NCBI RefSeq assembly: GCF_010233585.1
Contig: NZ_CP045997.1
Coordinates: forward strand, 7,052,914 to 7,116,913
Length of the DNA: 64,000 nucleotides
Reading direction: 5' to 3'
Origin: Spirosoma endbachense
Lineage (GTDB): Bacteria; Bacteroidota; Bacteroidia; Cytophagales; Spirosomataceae
A program made the translations under genes and the position numbers. Shown here piece by piece: positions 27,750 to 35,240 of this stretch. Position 1 is the stretch's first letter, and every line of letters begins with the position of its first letter. The notes below the pieces were generated by a model. It was not told where the DNA came from and ran no database searches. It was given only the letters and a program-made list of their open reading frames with translations.

Positions 27750-27799
27750 ATTATCACTACGCTGATGCCCTGACTCTTTCAATAGAGCCACTCCTAAAG

Positions 27800-28963
27800 T
27801 CACTTCCCGGCCAGATACCGATGGCGATACTCAAGGGGCGTACAGCCTTTTATCTGCTTGAATTGACGGGCAATATTCTTCGTGTCGTTGAGGCCCAGAT
27901 CCATCGCAATCTCAAAAACAGCCTGATCTGTTTCCAGTAGTTTTTTCGAGAACTTCTCAATACGCAGATTCTGGATGTATTTGTAGATTGGGTACCCAAT
28001 AACCTGCTGGAAACGCATTTCCAACGACCGTCTCGATAAGGGAACCTGCTTCACGACCTCATCGACCTGAAGGTTTTTGTCGATATTCTGGTGAATGTAT
28101 TTTAACGATGATGCGATGTATTCATCGTGGGTCGCGTAGATATCGGTCGACTGGCGGGTAACGACCTGAGTGGGTTCAACAATAATGTCATAAATGTCGG
28201 TTATCTCCTTGCGAATCAGCCGATCGAGCAGTCGGGCAGCATCATAGCCACCTTTCTCGGCATCCTGGACAATACTGGAAAGTGGCGGGTCAGAGAGTTC
28301 GCAGAGCATCTCATCATTATCGACCCCCAGCACAGCCACCTCTTCGGGAATTCGAATACGCGAATGCCGGCAGGTTTCCGTGATATGCTGGCCCATCCGG
28401 TCGTCGCAGGTCAGAATGGCAATGGGTTTCGGTAACGACGACAGCCACTTACTCAGTGAACTGGGTTTATAATGCCACAGATCGCTCGAACTGTACTCTT
28501 CATGTTCAAAATAATGCACCGTGCAACCTGAACGAGATACCCGTTCGTCGAAGCCTTCGGCTCGTTCCCTTGACCAAACGATGTGTTTAAATCCATAAAA
28601 AGCGAAATGCCTGAAGCCCTTTCTCAGGAAATAATCGGCGGCCATAGCCCCCGTTTCGCGGTGAGCGCCCGTTATATTAGGAATCTCGACAAAACGCTCT
28701 TTGAAGTCCTGTGCAATAACCGGAATACCCGCCTGAACGATTTTCTCTACGCTACTATCGTTGTATAACTGCCCGATAATACCGTCGGCTTCCCAATCGC
28801 GGGCCCAGTTCAATATACCATCGACGCCCAGTGTTTCTCGATGAAAGAGGGGCATCTGACAAAACACCCAAGGGCCATATTCCCGCGCGTATTTGGATAT
28901 CCCTTTCAACAGATTCCGGCTGTAGTCCTCGGAGAAATCAATCAGCAGAATGATCTTGTGCAT
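27800..28963 (-). CDS. XylR-type regulator: LacI-like sensor domain with AraC DNA-binding domain
   Basis: The protein has 387 residues. The N-terminal periplasmic-binding-protein-like domain (1-275) has IILLIDFSEDYSRNLLKGIS and VAVLGVDNDEMLCELSDPPLSSI. The C-terminal AraC double helix-turn-helix (about 285-387) has LSRRSLEMRFQQVIGYPIYKY and CTPLEYRHRYL. The order is that of E. coli XylR, an activator responding to xylose; Bacteroidota relatives answer to various sugars. It lies downstream of the FucP-type transporter on the same strand, separated by a 26-bp hairpin, and is the probable regulator of the amino-sugar block. Confidence 0.88.
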   Translation of the reverse strand: MHKIILLIDFSEDYSRNLLKGISKYAREYGPWVFCQMPLFHRETLGVDGILNWARDWEADGIIGQLYNDSSVEKIVQAGIPVIAQDFKERFVEIPNITGAHRETGAMAADYFLRKGFRHFAFYGFKHIVWSRERAEGFDERVSRSGCTVHYFEHEEYSSSDLWHYKPSSLSKWLSSLPKPIAILTCDDRMGQHITETCRHSRIRIPEEVAVLGVDNDEMLCELSDPPLSSIVQDAEKGGYDAARLLDRLIRKEITDIYDIIVEPTQVVTRQSTDIYATHDEYIASSLKYIHQNIDKNLQVDEVVKQVPLSRRSLEMRFQQVIGYPIYKYIQNLRIEKFSKKLLETDQAVFEIAMDLGLNDTKNIARQFKQIKGCTPLEYRHRYLAGK

Positions 28964-28974
28964 GAGGATGAATG

Positions 28975-29041
28975 AGTGAGTGAATTAGTAAATGACTGAA
29001 TGATTGACGCATTTATTCAGTCATTTACTAATTCACTCACT
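28975..29041. repeat. 26-27-bp perfect hairpin with 4-nt periodicity
   Basis: Arms 28976-29001 and 29015-29040 are exact complements of 26 nt, one further pair at the base, with a 13-nt loop. The arm is built of short TGA/GTGA-like units (GTGAGTGAATTAGTAAATGA). It overlaps the transporter stop codon and precedes the XylR-type start on the minus strand, so it can act as a terminator between them. Confidence 0.65.
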
Positions 29042-30274
29042 TACTTTTAGTTTAATTATCGCGTTCGTCACTAAGGGCTTTGCCCAGACACCAATGCTAA
29101 AAATATAGCCTAACGTAATGAGCATCAATAGCATGGCCCAGCGCAGACCAACCAGCTCGGCGAATCCTCCGATCATGAGCGGCACCAAAGCTCCACCCAC
29201 GATTCCGGTACACAAGATACCGGAAAAAGTGCCATGATGTTGTGGTACTGAATTGAGAGCCAGCGAGAAAATAATCGACCACATGACCGAAGCAAAAAAG
29301 CCAGTACCCGGCAACGCGTAGAGCGCCAATTCTTTCGGCCCAAACAAACCCAGCAACAACGAACCAATAGCGCCCAGGGTGAACACGAGCAGAACTTTGC
29401 GGCTATCGACGAATTTTAGCAAAACCAACCCCAGCACGCAACCAACGGTCATTAACCCCCAGAAATAAGCGACCGCCGTGGCACCCGTAGTAGTCGGGTC
29501 AACGCCATGATAGAGTTGCAGGAATTTTGACATCCAGTTGGCAATACCCTGTTCGGTGCCGACATACGCAAAAATACCCGCGAAGAACAGCAATACGGTT
29601 TTGTTCTGAAGTAATTCAACCAATGTCCCGCCAACTTCTATTTTTTCATCGTCTTTAAGTGCGACCGCCGGGAATTTAATCAAAGCGACCACCATAATCA
29701 TGAGCAGGGTTGTCAGGGCGAAAACCCAGTATAACGACACCCACTCAAAATGAACCGGTACCACTTGATTGAGCAGGTGAATCAGAAAGGAGGAGTCATT
29801 GGTATGAATCGTCTGAACAAAGTAGCTGTATAGAAGTGGGCTGAAAAACGAAGCAGCACCCGAAAAAAGCTGAGCAAGCACCGAATTAAACGCAAAATGT
29901 TCTTCGCCCCCGGCTACGCGCAGCAATGGATTAATGGCGACCTGCAACATGGCCATTCCAACGCCTATGGCAAACAAAGAGACCAATGCTACCGAAAACT
30001 GGGGAATCATCGCGAAGAGTAACGACCCCAGAAATGCCAATGCAAATGCGCCAATCAGCACTGATTTCTCCCGGTATTTTTCCACCAGAATCCCCGACGG
30101 TATCGATACGCCATACGCCACAAAAAAAGCGAACGGAAGAAACCCGGCCAGCCCAATGCTCAGTTGAAAACTTTCGACCAGGTCGGGGATAATTGGCCCC
30201 AGAATGTTGGTCAGAAAAGAAATAACAAAGAATATCAATAGAATCAGGCCAACAATCAGGGAGTTACGTTTCAT
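29033..30274 (-). CDS. FucP/NagP-type MFS sugar transporter
   Basis: The protein has 413 residues with 12 predicted transmembrane helices. Sequence cues are LTNILGPIIPDLVESFQLSIGLAGFLPFAFFVAYG, the SGILVEKYREKSVLIG loop between helices 2 and 3, and GVGMAMLQVAINPLLRVAGGEEHFAFNSVLAQ, all typical of the fucose/glucose/GlcNAc proton symporter family. The setting (ROK kinase, GH20, NagX-like) favours an aminosugar substrate, as for NagP. It is on the minus strand in the order GH20, ROK, MFS, XylR. Confidence 0.88.
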   Translation of the reverse strand: MKRNSLIVGLILLIFFVISFLTNILGPIIPDLVESFQLSIGLAGFLPFAFFVAYGVSIPSGILVEKYREKSVLIGAFALAFLGSLLFAMIPQFSVALVSLFAIGVGMAMLQVAINPLLRVAGGEEHFAFNSVLAQLFSGAASFFSPLLYSYFVQTIHTNDSSFLIHLLNQVVPVHFEWVSLYWVFALTTLLMIMVVALIKFPAVALKDDEKIEVGGTLVELLQNKTVLLFFAGIFAYVGTEQGIANWMSKFLQLYHGVDPTTTGATAVAYFWGLMTVGCVLGLVLLKFVDSRKVLLVFTLGAIGSLLLGLFGPKELALYALPGTGFFASVMWSIIFSLALNSVPQHHGTFSGILCTGIVGGALVPLMIGGFAELVGLRWAMLLMLITLGYIFSIGVWAKPLVTNAIIKLKVSE

Positions 30275-30386
30275 CTGAAAAATAAAGAGCGAAAGGGTGA
30301 ATCAGAACACCAGCCCCTAGTGAAAGAGCAATAGCCAGCGTTCATACCTTGGGGTGATAGGCAACCAACCAATGAATAGGTCAGTA

Positions 30387-30404
30387 TCAGGTTTGAGAAC
30401 CTGA
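30387..30404. repeat. CTCA-loop hairpin repeat, minus-orientation copy
   Basis: TCAGGTT (30387-30393) pairs with AACCTGA (30398-30404) over loop TGAG. On the minus strand this is GGTT-CTCA-AACC, the same loop and inner stem as the tandem copies at 35149-35196, with a different outer stem. Confidence 0.55.
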
Positions 30405-30413
30405 CACCACCAG

Positions 30414-31250
30414 CTATACCAACTGACGTACCAGAGCCGCGGCTCCCAACAAGGCAATATTTTCGTTCTGAGACTGAAATATCTTTAACCGCCGAAGGGT
30501 TACCGGATAAGCAAAGTCTGCCATACTGGCAAACATTGTCGTTCGGAAAAAAGGGTAAGCTTTGGCAATAGAACCGCCCAGAATGATCACTTCCGGATCG
30601 TAGGTATAGAGCACAACTTTAACCGCATTGCCAAAGTGTTTACCAAATTCATCCCAGAGATTCAAGGCATTAGGTTCCCCCAGAAGCGCAGCCTGACTGG
30701 CTTCAAGAGCCGTTGTGTGGTGAACCGATTCAAAAAAATCGCCAGCGGCATACGACTCAATATTTTTGTCGAGGTAAGGTAACAATCCGATTTCGCCTGC
30801 TCCGCAATTACTGCCCGTATACAGCTGATTGTCAATAACAATCCCCGAACCAAGCCCTGTGCCAATGGCCATTCCAACCGCAGACCGATAGCCCTGCGCC
30901 AGACCAAACTGGTGTTCGCCCAGAATAAAACAGTTCACGTCATTGTTCACAAAAACGGGCAGGTCAAATTCTTTTTCCAGAATATCACGCAGGGCTACTT
31001 CCTCCCACGACGGAATATTGGCCACATTGTAGACAATGCCCCGATCTATATCGACCACCGACGGCACTCCGATGCCAATACTGTTTACGGATGATTCCAC
31101 GAATGGCCGGATCAGGTCGATAAGCTGCGCTAACGTAGCCGAAAGGGAGTCTTTGTCCTGCAACACCATACTCCTCTGACGAACAATTGTTCCATTATCG
31201 ACCAGACCTACTCGCGCATTAGTCCCTCCTAAATCAACCCCGATAGTCAT
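30414..31250 (-). CDS. ROK-family sugar kinase
   Basis: The protein has 278 residues. The phosphate loop is GVDLGGTNARVG (4-15), catalytic Asp104 sits in VFVNNDVNCFILGE, and GTGLGSGIV (130-138) is the second phosphate motif. The classical ROK zinc site (GEIGH followed by CxCGxxGCLE) is missing: here GAGEIGLLPYL runs straight on with no cysteine cluster, so a zinc-free ROK is likely. Genomic context makes GlcNAc or another aminosugar the probable substrate. It stands 140 bp upstream of the transporter. Confidence 0.86.
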   Translation of the reverse strand: MTIGVDLGGTNARVGLVDNGTIVRQRSMVLQDKDSLSATLAQLIDLIRPFVESSVNSIGIGVPSVVDIDRGIVYNVANIPSWEEVALRDILEKEFDLPVFVNNDVNCFILGEHQFGLAQGYRSAVGMAIGTGLGSGIVIDNQLYTGSNCGAGEIGLLPYLDKNIESYAAGDFFESVHHTTALEASQAALLGEPNALNLWDEFGKHFGNAVKVVLYTYDPEVIILGGSIAKAYPFFRTTMFASMADFAYPVTLRRLKIFQSQNENIALLGAAALVRQLV

Positions 31251-31284
31251 GTTGAAATGCAGTTTTTAGCAAATACTTACTTTT

Positions 31285-31340
31285 TTTAGGTCTTTCGCCC
31301 GGAGCCGTGTCACGGTTTTATTGAGCGAAATCGAAAACCG
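31285..31340. repeat. Dispersed hairpin element E (partial)
   Basis: TAGGTCTTTCGCCCGGAGCC (31287-31306) matches the family arm motif. TTTCGC (31293-31298) can pair with GCGAAA (31325-31330), and CGGTTTT (31313-31319) with AAAACCG (31334-31340), so it is a shortened or rearranged copy. It sits between the GH20 and ROK genes. Confidence 0.5.
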
Positions 31341-31357
31341 ATAAAGGCTGCGAGACC

Positions 31358-33955
31358 TTATGGATTTATACCGGCAACAACGACCGACCGACTTGATCGG
31401 CCAGCCACATCAAAGCTTTTTAGTTTCACCGTACCCGACACCTTCACTGGATTTTTGTACAAAAGTGATTGAGCTGTCGGTTCGGAGCCATCTGTCGTAT
31501 AGTGGATAGCAAGCCCCGGCAACTCGACGTTGGCTTTTAACGTACCGTTTTCGATCAGGGCTCCCGGAAGCGGCAACCGGTAGTTATACCCGCCATTGAT
31601 ACGGGCCAGGCGTGGAAGGTCTTTTTGTGCCAGTGTATTGGCAAATACATTCCAGCCCGTACTGATCGACTTTTCGCGTGCCTGCCGGTTTTCGATGGTT
31701 TCCCACGGCCGCTCGGGTGCCCAGGCACTTTCGGCAAAACCCAGTAGTTTGGGAAGGATATCGTATTCGGCCATGTCGCGCCCTTTAACGGTTTCGCTCC
31801 AGAGTTGAGACTCAACACCGCGGATGTTTTTACGCGCTTCAGGCTTCATATGCTCCAGACCCGCAAAAGTCAATGGTTTACCCATCGCCGTTTTGTAGGT
31901 GGTTTTGAACATATCGAAGGGAGCAAACGCCCAGTTATTGCGTGTATCGACGTAACCCGCCCAATAAAGCCCCGGTTCCTGAGGATCGTTGTTATAAGCC
32001 ATATCGAAATAAAAGTTCGAAACGTTGCACAACACGACGGGATAACCAGCATTTGCCAGCCGATTACCCAGATCAAGATCGAACAGGTTATTCCAGACAT
32101 AAGGAACGACCCCTTTTCCGACAAATTCAGGATTCATGACTAATTTCCCATCGGCGGCTTTTACCAGAACGGCCTCTTCCCAGGCATGTACTTCCAGCTT
32201 TCGTTTAGCGAGTCGTTCCCGAAGTTTACCAAAGAAATACGCCTGCAAATTTTTAGGGTCTTTGATCGATGGATTCTCCTTCAGCAGTTTGGCCGCAATG
32301 GGCGATTTGGTCCAGACTCCTTCGGGTACTTCATCGCCACCAGCGTGCATGACGTCCATCGGAAGTCCGGCCTCCTTGTATAGTCTGGTAATCTCATCCA
32401 CCACTTTTTCGTAGAAATGATAGGTAGATTCCCGCCCGACGCTCACCACATTATCGGTATAGCCTTGTGCCGAAAGGTATACGGATTTATCGTCGGGATC
32501 GATGAGCCGGTATTCATTAGCTTCTTTTTCCTTGCCTTCCTTCATCAATCGTTCATAACGAGCTTCCATCGCTTTGATTGCGGCCCTGGCATGGCCCGGT
32601 AAATTCACCTCGGGAATCACCTTAATGTGTCGCTCTTTGGCATATTTCAGAATTTCGACAAAATCGGCTTTCGTATAATAGCCGCTGCCGTATTTACCAT
32701 CGTCGTATGCTTTTGGGCCAGACCCATAGGCCGGGTGCAGCACCGACGTTTCTTTACCTGACGTATGCTCCCGTTGCGCTCCGACCTGGGTTAGTTCGGG
32801 CAAACCATCAATTTCGAGCCGCCAGCCTTCGTCTTCGGTCGTATAGAACAGAAACTGGTTGACTTTATAAAACGCCAGCAGGTCGAGAAGGCGCAGGATG
32901 GTTTCTTTGGTCTGGAAATTCCGGCTGACGTCCAGGTGCATACCACGAAATTCAAACCGGGGCGCATCCTCAATCTGCACGTAGTTCAGGGAAATGTCGG
33001 CGGATGGACTTAAGTAGGTTGCAGTTGGAATCAGCGCCAGCAGGCTCTGAACGCCGTAGAACACGCCAGCGGCATCGCTCCCGGTGATGGACACACCATT
33101 GCCGTCGATGCCTAACCGATACGCTTCTTTGGCAATGCCATTGACGTTGATTTTACTTGTTTTGAGGGAAATACCTTTCCCAGTCAGCGATCCGGTAGTT
33201 ACAGGAAAGGCCTTGCCCGTGATGGCCTTTAGTTTCTGGCTCAGGAAACGGGCTTCGCTTTCGAGACCTTTATCGGCATAAATCGGCAGTGACGAATTCA
33301 ACGCCAACGTTCCTGAACCGGTAGTCAACCTAACCGGCGACGGAATAATTTCCTGTAACTGTTCGGTTGGCAGCAACGAAACGGCCAGGTTATTTCGATA
33401 GGTAGCCGAGGGCGTTGGCAGTGGTTCCAGATCGGCGGTTCCCCGTAGCATCTGTTCTTTACGGGTAAATGGTACGATTGTATAGTTCGCCTGCGCGATC
33501 TGAACAATGTTTTCCTCCTTGCCGTCTTTGTCGTAAAAAACGACGTACAGCCCCAGGGGTGCATCGGTCACCTTGGTAACAGCCTCCGTTCCCTGGTATA
33601 GAATTTCCGTTGATGCACCCGGTTTAAGGCTAAACCCTTTGTTGGGAATCAGTTTGTACCAATCGCCATTGATGTGCTGAACCGTAGCAGGCTGGGGTGT
33701 TTTGGCGGGAAGAATAGGCCGGGGCGACATGTTGAAAAACAACGCCCAATTGGCATCCGTCAACGGCAAATCGCTCTTATTGGTGAGTGTAAAACGAGCT
33801 TCGAATCCGTCTTTTATGTCCGTAAAATTACTAACCAATTCCCAGGAAACGGCCAGTTGCAGCCCCTCGTCAATTCCCGCCTTATCTGCCTGCCGACAAC
33901 CGTTTACCCAACTAACAGCGAGCAGCAACAGGACGGCATAAAAACTGGTACGCAT
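31358..33955 (-). CDS. GH20 beta-N-acetylhexosaminidase lipoprotein
   Basis: The protein has 865 residues. The lipoprotein signal ends WVNGC (Cys20). Domains: a chitobiase/CHB_HEX-like N-terminal domain (about 30-165), GH20b (200-330), and the GH20 TIM barrel (335-700) with RGMHLDVSRNFQTKE and the catalytic Asp541-Glu542 pair in MHAGGDEVPEGVW. A C-terminal CHB_HEX_C domain has YTTDGSEPTAQS. It releases GlcNAc or GalNAc from chitobiose-type or glycan ends by substrate-assisted catalysis. It is the first gene of the minus-strand block with the ROK kinase and transporter. Confidence 0.95.
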   Translation of the reverse strand: MRTSFYAVLLLLAVSWVNGCRQADKAGIDEGLQLAVSWELVSNFTDIKDGFEARFTLTNKSDLPLTDANWALFFNMSPRPILPAKTPQPATVQHINGDWYKLIPNKGFSLKPGASTEILYQGTEAVTKVTDAPLGLYVVFYDKDGKEENIVQIAQANYTIVPFTRKEQMLRGTADLEPLPTPSATYRNNLAVSLLPTEQLQEIIPSPVRLTTGSGTLALNSSLPIYADKGLESEARFLSQKLKAITGKAFPVTTGSLTGKGISLKTSKINVNGIAKEAYRLGIDGNGVSITGSDAAGVFYGVQSLLALIPTATYLSPSADISLNYVQIEDAPRFEFRGMHLDVSRNFQTKETILRLLDLLAFYKVNQFLFYTTEDEGWRLEIDGLPELTQVGAQREHTSGKETSVLHPAYGSGPKAYDDGKYGSGYYTKADFVEILKYAKERHIKVIPEVNLPGHARAAIKAMEARYERLMKEGKEKEANEYRLIDPDDKSVYLSAQGYTDNVVSVGRESTYHFYEKVVDEITRLYKEAGLPMDVMHAGGDEVPEGVWTKSPIAAKLLKENPSIKDPKNLQAYFFGKLRERLAKRKLEVHAWEEAVLVKAADGKLVMNPEFVGKGVVPYVWNNLFDLDLGNRLANAGYPVVLCNVSNFYFDMAYNNDPQEPGLYWAGYVDTRNNWAFAPFDMFKTTYKTAMGKPLTFAGLEHMKPEARKNIRGVESQLWSETVKGRDMAEYDILPKLLGFAESAWAPERPWETIENRQAREKSISTGWNVFANTLAQKDLPRLARINGGYNYRLPLPGALIENGTLKANVELPGLAIHYTTDGSEPTAQSLLYKNPVKVSGTVKLKSFDVAGRSSRSVVVAGINP

Positions 33956-33980
33956 AAATCTTCGGGTTTAATAGCCTTTA

Positions 33981-34000
33981 TAGTACTCAAATCAGTACTA
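33981..34000. promoter_or_regulatory. Inverted repeat TAGTACT-N6-AGTACTA in a divergent promoter region
   Basis: A perfect 7-6-7 inverted repeat lies in the 84-bp gap between the GH20 (minus) and NagX-like (plus) starts, 25 and 39 nt from them. This is where a shared operator for both directions would sit; the XylR-type or another regulator could bind. No binding evidence exists. Confidence 0.5.
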
Positions 34001-34039
34001 AAGATACTATTGCCGTAACATGGCTTTTTTCACTTTTTA

Positions 34040-35137
34040 ATGATGCCGCAACCAAGCCGACTCATTTCGTTAGATGCGATGCGTGGATTTACCATCGCGG
34101 CTATGATTGTTGCCAACTTTCCGGGAAGCGAAGAGTTCGTGTATTTTACGCTGAGACACACCAAATGGAATGGCCTATCATTCACCGATTTAATTGCCCC
34201 GACTTTTCTGTTTATCGTGGGCGTGTCCATTGCACTCGCCTACGCACAGAAGCTGGACAAACGCCATCCGAAAGGCGAACTCTACCGAAAAATCGTGATC
34301 CGGTCATTGAAGATTTTCGCGGTAGGCATGTTCCTGAACCTGATGCCCGATTTTGATTTTCCGAACGTTCGCTGGACGGGTACACTTCACCGAATTGCCA
34401 TTGTGTTTCTGGTCTGTGCGTTTCTTTTTCTGAATACAACCTGGAAGCAACAAGCCTGGATTGGAGTCCTCACACTGGTTGCCTATTGGTTAGCCATGAC
34501 CCAGATTCCATCGCCGGATATGGGAAAAGTCGTCCTGGAGCCAGGTCAGAATCTAGCCGCCTGGTTTGATCGACAATACCTGCCCGGTCGGATGTGGCAG
34601 GGCACCTGGGACCCCGAAGGCATTCTCAGTACGTTTCCATCGATCGTAACGGGCATTATGGGTATGCTGGCCGGACGCTGGATGCTCAGTAGCGCCAGCC
34701 CAACCGAAAAAGTGTCGTATCTCATGACGGCTGGCCTGTTTACGGCGGCCGCTGGCTATTTCTGGGGACTTACTTTTCCCGTGAATGAAAACCTCTGGAC
34801 GAGTTCATTTGTGCTCGTCACGTCTGGTTTTGTGGCATTGCTGCTGGGTTCGTTGTATTTCCTCGTCGATGTTCTTGGGTACACAGGCGGCACGAAACCA
34901 GGCGTCATTTTCGGTGCCAACGCTATTACGGTGTATGTACTGGCCGACATTTTCGCCCTATTTTTTTACCGATTTAAACTCGGAGATCGCTCAATAAATG
35001 AGCACGTTGTGAATGGATTAATAGCGATCGGTATGCAGCCCGAGCTCGCCAGTCTGAGTTATGCCCTGTTTTTCATTGGCATCAATTTCATTCCGGCCTA
35101 TGTGCTGTATAAGCGAAAGATTTTCATAAAGCTCTGA
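34040..35137 (+). CDS. nagX: NagX/HGSNAT-like membrane acyltransferase (DUF5009/DUF1624), copy 1
   Basis: The protein has 365 residues and about ten transmembrane helices. The family signature is at the N-terminus (RLISLDAMRGFTIAAMIVAN), followed by WNGLSFTDLIAPTFLFIVG and the WTGTLHRIAIVF region. The family includes lysosomal heparan-alpha-glucosaminide N-acetyltransferase and bacterial NagX, a frequent partner in GlcNAc-use loci. It lies head-to-head with the GH20 gene, which fits aminosugar metabolism. It is thought to acetylate a sugar amine across the membrane or to help transport; not shown in bacteria. A second copy lies at 42818-43966. Confidence 0.87.
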   Translation: MMPQPSRLISLDAMRGFTIAAMIVANFPGSEEFVYFTLRHTKWNGLSFTDLIAPTFLFIVGVSIALAYAQKLDKRHPKGELYRKIVIRSLKIFAVGMFLNLMPDFDFPNVRWTGTLHRIAIVFLVCAFLFLNTTWKQQAWIGVLTLVAYWLAMTQIPSPDMGKVVLEPGQNLAAWFDRQYLPGRMWQGTWDPEGILSTFPSIVTGIMGMLAGRWMLSSASPTEKVSYLMTAGLFTAAAGYFWGLTFPVNENLWTSSFVLVTSGFVALLLGSLYFLVDVLGYTGGTKPGVIFGANAITVYVLADIFALFFYRFKLGDRSINEHVVNGLIAIGMQPELASLSYALFFIGINFIPAYVLYKRKIFIKL

Positions 35138-35148
35138 TACCAGTGTGC

Positions 35149-35210
35149 TGTCGGTTTCTCAAAACCGACACTGCTAGGTTTCTCAAAACCTAGCAGGTCA
35201 GGTTTATGAA
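35149..35210 (+). repeat. Tandem CTCA-loop hairpins
   Basis: Hairpin 1 has arms 35149-35157 and 35162-35170 around CTCA. Hairpin 2 has arms 35171-35181 and 35186-35196 around CTCA. Both share the inner stem GGTTT/AAACC, but the outer stems differ (TGTC against CTGCTA) while staying fully paired. An imperfect third copy follows (AGGTTTATGAACATAACCT). They sit between the NagX-like gene and the 35241 gene. Confidence 0.75.
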
Positions 35211-35240
35211 CATAACCTCACCCTAACCACCTAATTGAAA

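Noticed and set aside
26780..27800. Insertion sequence around the Rpn-type gene
   Set aside because: No terminal inverted repeats or target duplication could be seen at the gene borders.
35149..35210. Possible CRISPR array
   Set aside because: Units are adjacent hairpins without spacers of constant length, and no cas gene is nearby.
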